From Campylorhamphus procurvoides (Eukaryota > Chordata > Aves > Passeriformes > Dendrocolaptidae): a DNA stretch of 64,000 nt. The translations under genes and the position numbers were made by a program. The notes under the pieces are model-generated. The model searched no databases. It was not told where the DNA came from and saw nothing but the letters and a program-made list of their open reading frames with translations. Of this stretch, positions 1-12,200 are shown piece by piece. Position 1 is the stretch's first letter; the number at the start of each line of letters is the position of its first letter. The DNA is taken from positions 1 through 64,000 of the forward strand of contig WBMV01002783.1 in the NCBI GenBank assembly GCA_013396655.1, in the 5' to 3' direction.

Positions 1-48
1 TCGGCTCTGCTCTGTGGGCCCGGGTCGGCTCTGCTCTGTGGGCCCGGC
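1..48. repeat. Two-copy 24-base tandem repeat in GC-rich promoter
   Basis: Positions 1-24 and 25-48 are identical except for the last base (tcggctctgctc... unit). It may continue left of the window. It lies in the CpG-rich 5' end of IVNS1ABP. Confidence 0.8.
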
Positions 49-213
49 CGCGCGGCCTGCGGGCTGGGGTGGCCCCGGGCCCGGGGGCTGCGGGGGGCAG
101 AGCGGCGGAACGGCCCTTTCTGTCACCCCTGCCGGTTCGGGGAAGGAAGTGGGGGAAATACAGCCAAAACACGGGGCGGCCAGCCCACAGGGGTGCTCTT
201 CTGGGGCAATCTG
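1..213 (+). promoter_or_regulatory. IVNS1ABP: CpG-rich promoter and possible first noncoding exon of IVNS1ABP
   Basis: The first ~130 bases are very GC-rich with many CpG steps, then composition falls quickly to intron-like. This is the expected 5' end of IVNS1ABP, whose coding exons follow on the same strand. A good splice donor (CTG|GTGAGG) at 213|214 could end a noncoding first exon. The transcription start may lie left of the window. The exon boundary is inferred from the donor alone; no transcript evidence is available here. Confidence 0.45.
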
Positions 214-3200
214 GTGAGGGCGAATGACTGGGGGGGGTTATTGGGGGGTTTTTCTTGGTTTGTTTGTTTGGGGGGCGGGTGGGAAGAAGTGCAGTATTTT
301 CTGCCTGTATGCACCGATTTCCAGCAGCTTTGTAGAATTTTTCAGAGGTGCTTCGAGGCAGAAAATACCTTCATATTGGCACCTTCACTGTTCCTTCACC
401 CTGGATTCCCAAAGGCAATAAAACCTGGACTGGTCGCGATTTTATTCAGGATAGAAAAACGTCGACAAAGTGGGAGGCAAGGGTGTCCAAGTTATTCCTA
501 AGGAGATGAGTGGTGATAGAGTAATGGAAACAGTGTCTCATGTCACTCTTTATTTGTGTGGTTTGTGAAGGGAGGATTTTTTTGCTGTTTGTTTCCAGTG
601 ATGGGTGTGTAGACACCACATTTTCTGTCTTCTGTCAGGGAGCTACAAAATAAGAAGCCAAGCAGGATGTGGTGCTTTGATGGTGAGATTGGTTTAATTT
701 TAGAAAGCGGATTTGATAGCCACAGGCCTGACTCCTGAGCACAGGATACAGCAGTCAGGGAATATTTTCCAGTTAGGAAGCTGTACTTTAGCTACTGGAA
801 ACAGGTCTAATTTTGTTTTCCTCTACTTGAGTTCTTAAGGAGCAGGAGATGGTAGGAAGGGCAAAAACTGCCCATAATGGGAGGTGGGAGAACACGAGGA
901 CACACAGACAAAACCCACCAATTTGGTTGTGTGACAGATATTTGGAGGACTGTGGGAAGTGTGTGTTAGTAAGGAAAAGAAACCCTGAGAAGAGAGGAAG
1001 AAGGAGCTCAGATTTTAGTGGAGTGGATGTGAGGCAGAAGGTAGAAAAAGGTGTAGATAAAGACTATGACAACAACAATAAAGGTGTAACGTGGGAAAGG
1101 AGAGGAAAGCAGGACCAGTGTGGAGAGCGGAGTGATGACCAGTGTGGGAGGCCAGTCCTGGAAGCAAGTGCTAAATGGGCAGCTGAGGTGTTAGAGCTGG
1201 GGGTTGTCCCTGCAACATTCAAGCGGTAACATTCAAGCAGAAAGCCTGCTTGCTGCTTATAAATTGTTAAAGGCTGCATGCATAATGTGTGTTTGGAAGA
1301 GCTCTCTAGGCTTGCTCTCTGAGGAAGACAGTCCATGTATTGCGTCTTCTAGGGCTGCACGTAAGAGATTTTGGAAAATGTCCTCTGTACTCCATCCTTC
1401 CCCTTCAGTTCCTCCCCAGTTATAGCAAATATTCCCTCCCTCTCTCCTCACTGCTGGGGTGGGAGCACAACTGAGGTTGATTTGCAGCGAAATAGAACAA
1501 TTTTGTCTACAAGTCACAGTTATCAGTGAGAGTAAGTCTTCAGTGGAAAACAACTGAAAAATGAAGAAGCAAAACAAAATTGTTATGAATTCTGAGTCTT
1601 TATATCACTGGTGTAAAGAAATTGAGCCTGTTTACTGGTGTAAAGTCCGTTGACTCGTGTCTTGGTCCGTGATGTGGACTAGTGCAAACTCAGACATGAA
1701 AAGACCGCATGTTTTATCATAAATAAATGCTAATCTCTGAAAACAATGTTTTGAGGACATCTGGTTTTATCTTCTGATACAGGTAATGGACTGTGAACAG
1801 TCCTAGGTGTGACCTACATTTCTTCTGAGCTGAGCTGTGACAAGGCAGAAAGCACCGTTGGGGGTGTTAAATTCCATTTTTGTTTCATTGTCCCAACAAG
1901 TGTCAATCAAGTGTCCGTCATTATTTCAACAAGTACTGACTTTTCATCAAAAGATTAACAAGTATCTTCACAAGGTAGTGCATTACTTGTGAGTTGAAGA
2001 GGTAATACCTTAATCTGACAAAAAGGTTTGTGCAAAATTGGCACAGAGCAAGGGCTTTGTTTACCTTTTTAATGAAATACTGCACGTGGAAAGTGGACTG
2101 TATTAAAGATGAGAGGTAAAATAGATATTCCCTGTGTTGTTGAGTCATGGGCAAGGTGACTTTTGCCTCTGGGGCTTGTTTTGGTACTTCCCTTGAGATC
2201 ACACCTCCTGCAGGTGGCTCTGCAGGGGGGTCCTAGAGCATCATAGAGGGTTTGAGATGCACCAGTAATAATCCTGGGGAAGGGTTTTTAAATGTTGGAA
2301 TGTTTTCTACAATAAACAGCTGTTTAAAAAAACAGTGGGTTGACCAGATGCCGAATTCTGAACCCAATTAAGAAATTTAAGTGTATTGAGACATTTATTT
2401 GCTCTTGTAACTGAGCTAATCATGCCAGCAGTATTTGCAAGATGTGTAAGAGGATAGCATAGTGAAGGATGGGAAGATTTAGTGTCACTGTATCTTAGTA
2501 TTGTTATTTAGGTGAGCCCTCTTAAATGCACCTCTAAATGTACATACCGTGAAATTGAAACATGAATTTAAAAGGGGGAAGTTTCTCTTCTGGAAGTCAG
2601 TGTGTGCAGCCAGCTTATCTCCCAGTGCGTTGTGAGCTGTGACTCTTTCGTGGTCCAGTGGTATGCATGTATAGCAAAGGAAAATCTCAGTGTGTGCACC
2701 ACATGAAGTGCTCAGAAAACACAGTTATTACAGCACAGTTGTGTTTAGGTCGAGCAGCTGGGCAGACATTTAAGTCCTGGCACTCCCCTGCTTGGGAACA
2801 GCCGTGTCAGAACACACCATGTGAGCAGTGGGTCAGCACAGCGTGAGCAACTCTTGGTTGGCAGGGTGTCTGTGGCCTCAACACCAGTATCCATCCTCTA
2901 TTAAAGCCAGAAAAGAATTGCAGGGCCCATAGAGCACTCTGATTTCTTTTTTTCCCCCTTCATTTTAAAAGTAAGTGCAGGGAACTCTCAAGTAAGAGTT
3001 TTCTCAAATGGAATGTGTTGTTCCCATTCTGGGATGCTGATTCTGTATGTGTTTAAAGAAATGCATTTGGGTGGAGCTTGAAAAGTCATCATGTCAGTGG
3101 CACAAGGCTTTACCTGGCTGACAGTGATCTGGGAACATCACACTTGGCTTAAAAGAAATTCAGATTCCTGGAAAATTAAGAAAAAGGCTGCTGACAGTTC

Positions 3201-4649
3201 TTGATGTGGTGAGCTAGCAAGGGGGCAAAAGCTAATGACAAAGTGATTTCAATCTTTCAAAATACTTTGAAGGAAGAAGTTTGTGTGCAGTACCTTTTTA
3301 CAACCTTTAATGCAGAAAATGCAGCATTCTTGGCTTTTCAGTGAATTTTGGCTGATAGTTTGGCTTTTGTTCCAGCAGTAGTGCACTAAACCAAAAGGGA
3401 TATGGAAAGTAATGAATCCGCTCGTGCTATTTAATGCTGCCTTGACTACTAGCATTAGCCGTGGCACACAAACCAGCACTGAAACTCTGTGGCAATAGTT
3501 AAAATGTTCCAATTCAGGCAGCACTGTGTGGTGTGTAAATGCGTATGCGTGGGTTTGACGTCATGCACAAAGGACTGTAGGAAACAGATCTTGCAGTTCA
3601 ATCCAGTTATTTTGGATGACCTTTTTAGGTCTTCAAGGTTGCAGGTACGTTGGGCAGAGGTATAACACATGAAATAAAGTTATCTGTTAGAGCAGAATGT
3701 GACACAACATGCCCAGAGATGTAAACTCAGTTCTGAGCTGTAGTTGGAATTGTTTGACTAGCCGTCCGGTAGTTTGAAATGTTTTAGTTGAGGTGAATCT
3801 TTGGGGAATCAGGAAACTCAATTCCTGATGTGGCATTTATTCTGTAGATACAAATATAGTTTGGGAGCTGAAGTGATTGATGTTTTCCTGAGGTGGCATC
3901 AGGGTCATGGAAAGTTCCAGAGTGGGTGTTTGTTGCCTGTTCCCTCCCTGCTGCTCCTCCTCCTCCTCTTCTTCTGCCCTCCCAGAAAATCCTGGCATAA
4001 AGAGCCACCCCAGGGCAGAGCTTGGCCAGAACTGGACAGATTGTGTTCACAGCGTGGCAAGGAGACTTTTTACTAAGGAAAAGTTGTCATCCACATAGTG
4101 ATTTCTGACTTTATAAATTGGTCTGGAAGTACCATAGACTGGAGACATGCCCTGTCATTTCAGACATGTCCTTAATCCATCTTCAGACAATTTTAGGCAT
4201 TCAGTAGAAGAAGGCTATAAGTAGATGAGTACAGGAAGAGCCAAAGGTAGGAGGCTTGCAGATCAGGTTCTTGTTTAAAATGTAGTATTTTTGTTGTGTT
4301 ACTTACAAATTACTTGTGCAAGCAATAATGGTCTGGGGATAGGATGTGCTAAAGGGCAGAGTTGGTAAGAATTGTCTAAAAATGGAATTCAGGTCTTCTA
4401 CCTCTCTCTCTAAGCACTAATTTAGCCCTTTTCTTGTCTTTGGGGGTATAAAAAGTGATGTAGCTGATCTCTCATTAGGCATGAGAATGTATTGGTATCC
4501 ATATGGAATTTCTCAGGCTGTTTCCTTTTTGTGAAGAAAAATTTGTTTGTGAACTAGAACTTGTACTTTAAGAGGCTATGAAAGTTTTATCTGAAATACA
4601 TGGTAGCATTATCTCATGTCCTTACTTGCTAACTTCTCCTTTATTGCAG
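214..4649. other. First intron of IVNS1ABP, no gene recognised
   Basis: AT-rich sequence with short random open frames only. I see no second gene, RNA gene or clear transposon in it. It lies between the GC-rich 5' end and the probable noncoding exon starting at 4650. Confidence 0.4.
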
Positions 4650-4872
4650 GTTATAATGAATGATCACAGAAGAAATTCATGTCTATAGCTCACAAGGACT
4701 TTATTACATCATCTTCAAGCCTGATAGTTTTGGAATCCCTATTGCAGCTGCAAACACAGATCTGCTTTAGCTTTTCAACAAACATCTCCCCAGAGCACAG
4801 AAACTCAAGTGCTCTGTTCTAACACAGTGATACCATTGGACTATTTTAAAGTTACAGTCGTATATTTGTTAG
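4650..4872 (+). other. IVNS1ABP: Probable noncoding (5' UTR) exon of IVNS1ABP
   Basis: The segment is bounded by a good acceptor (ctcctttattgcag|g) and a good donor (ttag|gtgagttgg). It has stops in all frames, so it would be untranslated. It sits between the GC-rich 5' end and the first coding exon, where vertebrate IVNS1ABP transcripts are known to carry leader exons. The call rests on splice-site quality and position only. Confidence 0.4.
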
Positions 4873-6080
4873 GTGAGTTGGTACCTTTAACTGTATATAC
4901 AGTAGTTGATACTTTCTTTGAAATTCTGCAAATTGAAAATCTTACTGTCCTTTTTTTAATAAAACACAATAAATGGATCATGATCTTTGTAAGTAGGAGT
5001 ATTTTTGCCAGTTCAGGGTCAAATGCCTGCAGTGGTAAGTGAAAATAAATGAGTAATAATAGAATTATTTTGTGGGGGCCTTGCTATTTCTGCTACTGAT
5101 TTTTGCTGTCCACTTTTTCTGTTTCGGGGTTTTCTTGTTTACTCCAATCTTCAGAATTTTCTTAAACTTTAGATAGAAATACAAATTGTTGCTGGTAACA
5201 TTAGTAGTTCCCACATATACTGTCCTCTAAAATTTTTGAGGAAACTATACTTTTGTGCATGTTAGCAGCTCAAATTTACTAATTTGATTTTTTTTTTAAA
5301 ATTACTCCTTCAAATTCATTAGGTGACCTCAGAGTAATATTTTAGTATTCTTAACTAGCTTCCTATTTGAAAAGTGAACGTTTACTATTAGTGGTTAACT
5401 GAAAATGAATCAATCAAAGGAGCTACAAAATAGCTTCCAGATTAAAAAGTTAGTTTCCTGAAGTTATTTTTCAGGTCTTGAACCAGTTTCCCTGAGGTGG
5501 TTTGTTTGTATATGGGTAATATCTTCAAGGGAAAATGTTTTAGCATCAAGATGACTTAAAACACATGGTTGTTGTTCAGAATTTTTTGTTTGGTTGGTCA
5601 GAATGTTCGTGACTTCCAGCTGCTCTAAAATACTGAGTCCTTATCCATAAAATTAAAAAAAAAAAATTCTATTTCTATTCTGCTTCACTAGTTACTTTAA
5701 ATTCTTCTTTTTCAATGTAGCTGGCTTTTGGGTCTGTGTGAAAAATGCAGCTGACCAGGGTGACAGTGAGTGGAAAATGGTGATGAATAATGAGAGCTGG
5801 TGATGACTCTCCCAAATAAGATCTGTGTAGAGGGGAATGAAGCTTCTTGTGTAATCCAGTGGTTTCCAGCTTGCTCCCATTGAACTGGCCCAGGTTCAGT
5901 GTGTAGGTTTGAACCTGGTACCTGCCATGATATGGATGAATTAAAAATGGTGACCTTGGTCTCTGAAAATCATTAATCCCTTAATTCTCCGCGAATGTTT
6001 GTTTGTAAACAGTGTGTTAATAGTACTTCTATACTGAAGTGTAATGTTGTGTCCATAACCTTTATGCATTCTTTTTGTAG

Positions 6081-6207
6081 CCAAACATTCACCAAAATGA
6101 TTCCTAATGGATATTTGATGTTTGAAGATGAGAACTTCATCGAGTCGTCTGTTGCCAAACTAAATGCCTTACGGAAAAGCGGCCAGTTCTGTGACGTCCG
6201 CCTCCAG
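6081..6207 (+). CDS. IVNS1ABP: IVNS1ABP first coding exon with start codon
   Basis: Acceptor at 6079-6080 (tttttgtag), ATG at 6097 in a good context (A at -3), and donor GTACCT after 6207. It encodes the first 37 residues, ending FCDVRLQ at the start of the BTB fold. Positions 6081-6096 are untranslated. Confidence 0.93.
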
Positions 6208-9200
6208 GTACCTGTGTCGTGTCCCCTGGAGGGCTCTGTTTACACTGGGTGATGCAGTGTGCCTCCCTCCTTGGGAGAGGGGAGATTAAAGAATCCAGTC
6301 CTCCTGAAAAATGTATACTTAAAAAAAAATCAGGCACACACTGAGAGCAGTGATACTAACGTTTTTTCAGCTGAAGACTATTGATTTTAAAAATTGATTT
6401 GGACTGTGGCATTCCCTTGGGTAGGCCTTTATACTACTAAATTGCAAATGTGATTACAGAAAATCCTTACCAGCATGTGGGCTTCTTGTCTGTGTTTTAA
6501 CTGCAGGTGTGTGGCCATGAGATGCTGGCGCACCGAGCCGTGCTGGCGTGCTGCAGTCCCTACCTGTTTGAAATATTCAACACAGACAGTGATTGCCATG
6601 GCATCTCCCATGTTAAATTCGATGATCTCAATCCAGAAGCTGTGGAAGTTCTGTTGAATTATGCCTATACTGCTCAGTAAGTAGTTTCCACAGAAACTAG
6701 ACAGAGCTAGCTTTGATCTGAAAAAGTAATACTAAGGGTAAATTTCTGTCTTTAATAGGTTGAAAGCTGATAAAGAGCTGGTGAAAGATGTATACTCTGC
6801 AGCAAAGAAGCTGAAGATGGAGAGGGTTAAGCAGGTAAAGTTCTCAACTCCTCTGGAAGTCCCTTCTGCCTTCTCAGGATGACAGCGTTGTGCTTTTTGG
6901 TGTTAGTGAGGTAAAAAAAATGGTGATTGTGTCAGTGTAAAGCTTGTGTAGATGTTCCTTAGCACTGCATTGATGTGGGTGCCAGCAGTACCTGCTGCTC
7001 CCACCTGTGCCGTGGTTGTGCCGAGGGGTTCTCTGAAGGCACATTTTGTATTTGTGCACTTGTGTGAGGAAAACAGCTTTATAACCTGGCTGGTACCTTC
7101 CCTTCGGGCCCAGGGGAGCGGTGCTGTGCTTGATTGTGCTGAGGGCGTAATTAAACCTCGAAGCCCATGGAAAAAGAACAATCCACACGCTTCTAGACAT
7201 AAAGTTGGTAGCACTTGACTTTGGAAACACTCTTGCCACAGATGGGAATACTTTTACGAGGGAGTTGGGATCCTTACCTCCCTCACCTGATCAAAATAAT
7301 TTTGAATAGGTGTTCCATAGGAAAGCGTGGGGTCAGTGTCATGTCCGCAGCTTCCATGTGTGTCCAACTTTTTCATTTAATGTGTGCATATTCCTATGGA
7401 ATGTACCATTTCCTTTCCACCTCTGGCAGGAGATGACAGCAGACATTCACTGCCCTGCAGTTAGAAAACTGCTGTTGCTGTTATGTTGATGGATAATTTA
7501 AATTTATAAAGACCATGCTTGCTTGTGAACTAAGATGCAGCTTTTTTCTTCTCAGGTTTGTGGTGACTATTTGCTGTCCAAGATGGATGTCCAGAGCTGC
7601 ATCTCATACCGGAACTTTGCCAGCTCTATGGGAGACTTTCGTTTGCTGAACAAGATCGATGGCTACATTCAGGAACATCTTGTACCCATTTCAGAACAGG
7701 AGGAATTTCTGAAACTCCCACGCTTAAAGGTCAGTTTGTTACCTTTGTAGACTTCCTTCTGGTGCAGGATGTCTGAAAAGCAACCTGAGGAGCAAATAGG
7801 GTGCCTTCCTTCTGGGGGGAAGGAGAACTTGTGCTAACAGAGTGACAATTATGGATCTGTATAATATTCATGATCTGTGAACCTTAACTGTAGAGAAGAT
7901 GTCCTGTCATCCTTTCTAAGTGCAGAAGGTAACTGTGGTTGTACTTAAACACACTCTTCTTAGTTCCAGAGTCTGGGAAGCTCCTCATAGGTGTTTTTTG
8001 GCTTTGTGGTACAAAGTGAGAGTAATGCTGACTATGTAAAGTACACCACACTACAAATAGCAGGGTAATTCCTAGGGAGAAAATAATCCTAATTCCTAGG
8101 GAGTAAACAGTCCTTTTCTCTTCTCCTTCAAGCTTGAAATAAAGCTGGAAGACAATATTGGCCTGCCCAGCAATGGCAAACTGTACACAAAGGTAATCAA
8201 CTGGGTACAGCGCAGCATCTGGGAGAACGGAGACAGCCTGGAAGATCTGATGGAAGAGGTTAGTCTTCAAGAAAATGGGATTAAACATTTTGATTTTTTT
8301 TTTAAACAAAAAAGCCAATATGAAGGATGATCCCTTTTTACTTTGTAATTTTTTTTAAATTTTTTTCACTTTTTTAACTATGACCCTAAAGGATTTAAAT
8401 TTTACTGTAGGTACCCCTAAGCTGAGAAACTGGGGGGGTGTTCAGGTGAGCTGAATGAACTGTTCAGTCTGGTCTTCTGCTTTCTTTTTTTGCTCCCTGT
8501 TGCTGTATAGTAACCTCACAGTGGCGTGTATCTCGCTTTAGATTTGGGGAGGTGGTACTGAGACTTGCCATAGATTCTTGATGTTTTCCTTTGCAGGTTT
8601 TGCTTGTAAATGCACAGTAGGTAAAAGCTTCTAATGGTTGTTCCTCCCCGTTGGTTTATCTCCCCATAGGTTTATTAACAAAACTAGGATACCAAGGCTG
8701 AAGAACCAAGAAGAAACCTCAAGTGTATTGACACGTACAGAAGCAGCAGTCCTGCCCCAGTTCTCCTAAGAAAATCCGCTGTGGGCAGAGAACGATGATG
8801 ATGATTTAATGGTGTTTACTTACTCCTTTACAGGATACATTCTTTTGAAAGTTGTGTGTTGTTAAATGGCTTTACTCTTGAATACTAATAGTAGATGTAG
8901 CCTGGGCAGTGTTTAATGGAAAAATTAGCGGGGAGACAAAATTTTTAATTGGCTACAGACCTCATCAAATCTCATGGAACATCAAAATTTTCCAAGTTTG
9001 TTATTACAAGCACGAAAGATCTTAAAAAACACTTGTATAGGCGAAAGTACATGTTGATACTTGATGATGTCGTGTATTCTCAAGTGTGTATTTCCTCTTG
9101 GAGAAACTCATCTTAAAAGTTTTGATCATGTTGAAATTCAGATGCATTTCATTGCAACAGCTGCATCTGATGCTCAGTGGTGGACAACAGTTTCCTCCAG

Positions 9201-12200
9201 AGCTTAAATTTGTGTTGTCTTCCCTCATTCCCGTACCTTTCTTTTAGAGTCCACTGTTGGCTTCTCTTGACGTTTTTTGATGGAGATAAATATTTGTATT
9301 TTTCAAGCAGAAAACTTGTGTGCAGGGATAAGGAAAAATGCTTGCATGTGACTGAATTTGTGTAACTGCAAATTAATATGCCTTTTGCTTGTCTAATGTT
9401 TCTGTGCTGGACAAACAGCAGAAGCCTATGGAAAAGGAAGATGTCTCTCAAGCTGAGAAAGTGTGGAACCTTCACCCCCTGTTTGAAGATTGCCACCATG
9501 ACATCTGCTTCCTTTTAGTTCTGTCACTGTGCGAGCTCGAGATGAGCTGACGAGCAGAGTGTGCCTGGGGTAATGTGCCTGTAGCTGGGGAGCACTGGGG
9601 ACAGCAGCCACATGGGTGTTCTGTTGTTGTTTTTGCAGGTTCAAACGCTGTACTACTCAGCTGATCACAAGCTACTTGATGGAAATCTGCTAGATGGACA
9701 GGCTGAGGTGTATGGCAGTGATGATGACCACATTCAGTTTGTGCAGGTACAAATTGCAGACAGTCTCAGGTAACCCCAGGTAGACTGGAGCAGTTTACAG
9801 CACACCTGAAGTCTTGTGTTCTGCCAGCAGAGAAAGCAGCAGTAGCTGTAATGGAGAAATACACCACGACAAAGTGTCTTTTTCAAAGCTGCTGGAGGCC
9901 ATGATACAGCTTCTCCCTCTGTTTTTTTAGCTGACTGGCTCTAAGCCTTTGCAATACCAAGTGCTCTGGGTTTGACTTCAAAATCAGTCTTGGCCATTAG
10001 AAGAAAGAAGAGGCAGACAAGCACACAGCTGTAGGAAGTCAGCTGAGGCTTTATAGAGTTATCCAGAGACTAAAGAATCACGGACTGCTTGGCTTGCAGT
10101 GGGGAATGCTGCTGGGAAATTCTGGCCCAGAGAAAGATTCCAGATTCAAGTTCTGATCCTTCAGCTGCCAATGTCCATTTCCTTTGTTTGGCTGCACTGG
10201 TAGCGGAGCTGCCAGATCTCTCTGATCCAGAGATACCAATGCTTTGACTGAGTGCAAATCAGCCCAAATGTGCTTTTAAAAAGGGGTTTTTTAATGATTT
10301 TTATTTTTGTATTTTTAGCTGGGTATAATCCTTCTTAACTCCTGAAAACCACATGGCTTAGCATGATGCAGGCTGTCTAGGGACTAATAGATGTAAACTA
10401 TCAGTTGCTTTATAAAACTGAAGTTTGTTTAAATTCACCGAATTTGAAGCAAATGTAATATTTTATAACAGTGGAACATGCTGACACAAAAAGTTTACTT
10501 TGAAACTTTTAGCTAATGTGTATGTAAAACATGTCCATCCAAGAACATGGATTTTAGAAAAGAGAGAAAAATGAAAAAACAGCTAATTTGCCAGCTATTT
10601 AATTGTTTTTAATAAGTCTTCTTAGAACAGACTTCTCCAGCTTTGGATACTACTCCTTGTAATGCTCAGGAGTGGAGAACTGAACGTTCAGAAAGTTCAT
10701 TTTCAGAAATAAGACCAGGAGTTCTCAATTTTTTTCTAAATCCTTTCTGATAAGAAGAATCACCAACTGTAGGCATTCCAAAGAGTTGAGAGAACTAACA
10801 CCAGAAAGCCCCTGGATGCCAGTCTTGGAAAAATTGTAACTTGTAAATCTTTAAATTACAGAAGTTTGTATTTTCTGTTACAGTGGAGGCAATTTAAAGA
10901 TCAGAGAATAAGTGGTTAATTGGATGGAGATTCAGCAATAACAGAAATGACCTGATGTTCATGGTGAGCTGAGTGTAGTGAGGCAGCTCCTCTGTGTGAG
11001 GTTATCTGCGTGAGGTGATGTGTTTCAGAAGCCTTGTGACAGGTTTCCATGGAGATCAGGCTCCAGGGAACTGTGCAGGCATCACAAACTCGGGACTGTG
11101 GTCACAAACTGCTGCTAAACAGAACAGACAGTGCAGTAACTTCTTGTGCTGCAGGAAAAGCCTGAAAAACCCAGCCAACTGTGCTGAAAGGGGAAATTTT
11201 GAGGTTTTCTTAATTGAGCAAAATAATATAAACTATGGGATAAATTTAATTGAAGATGAAAAGAAAGCAGGAATCTCCTGTTACTGGGAAGTATCAAGGG
11301 AGTAAAATCCAAGAAACAGCTAATCTGAGCACAGAGAGGAACTGAGGCGAAATTAATTTGTCTTCAGGGAATGAAGAGAATAGTTAATTCACTTCCAAAT
11401 AGCATTATATAATTAACTCGAGTTCCAGAAGCAGAGTTGCGACTGAGGTTTCTAGCTTGTAGCTCAGTTGTCTCCAGCTGCATGTAAATGCTGCTGGTAA
11501 GGCACACTCTTGCAGGGCTGTGAAATGGTTCCTACTCCGGCACCAGCAGTGCAGAGAGCAGCTGCAGTCACAGGATGAACTGAGTCCCGAGAGGAAGGTG
11601 CAAGGTGGTTTCTGGCTGCTGTTGCTGGGTAGGCAAGATGTTCTGAAAACAGAGGTGTGCTATAAATGCTGGTCTGCGGAGGTGGCAGATGAGTCTTCTC
11701 TTGGGTAGTTACTTAGTAGCTCAGAGAAGCAAAGGTAGCAGGAGGTGTAGTCTCTGGCTAGGTTTCTGTAGCTGCCTTTTGATTTTGCAGAAGAAGCCAC
11801 CACGTGAGAATGATCACAAGCAGATCAGTAGCAGCTCCTCTGGAAGTCTTTCTCCAAGCGCTACTGTTCAGAGTCCTAAACACGAGTGGAAAATCATTGC
11901 TTCAGAGAAGACTTCGAGTGAGTAACAGGGGCAGGGTTTGTCTAACAGATGTGTCTGGTATGGTGTACCTACCACCTCCTGGGGATTTCCTTCAGCATCT
12001 CTGAGGAATGCACAAGTGCTTTTTCTTACAAGTAATTTCTGAGGTGTTTCTGATGTAACTGGAGCCAAACTGGGATCACATACATCTCAATTCCTTATCT
12101 ACAGGGCTTTCCCAAGTCCTGTGGTGTGCAGCAGTTACCCAGAAAATCTTAAGGAGATATGCAGTCCCTGATTAATTAGCAGAGCTCTTTGCTTTGTGTG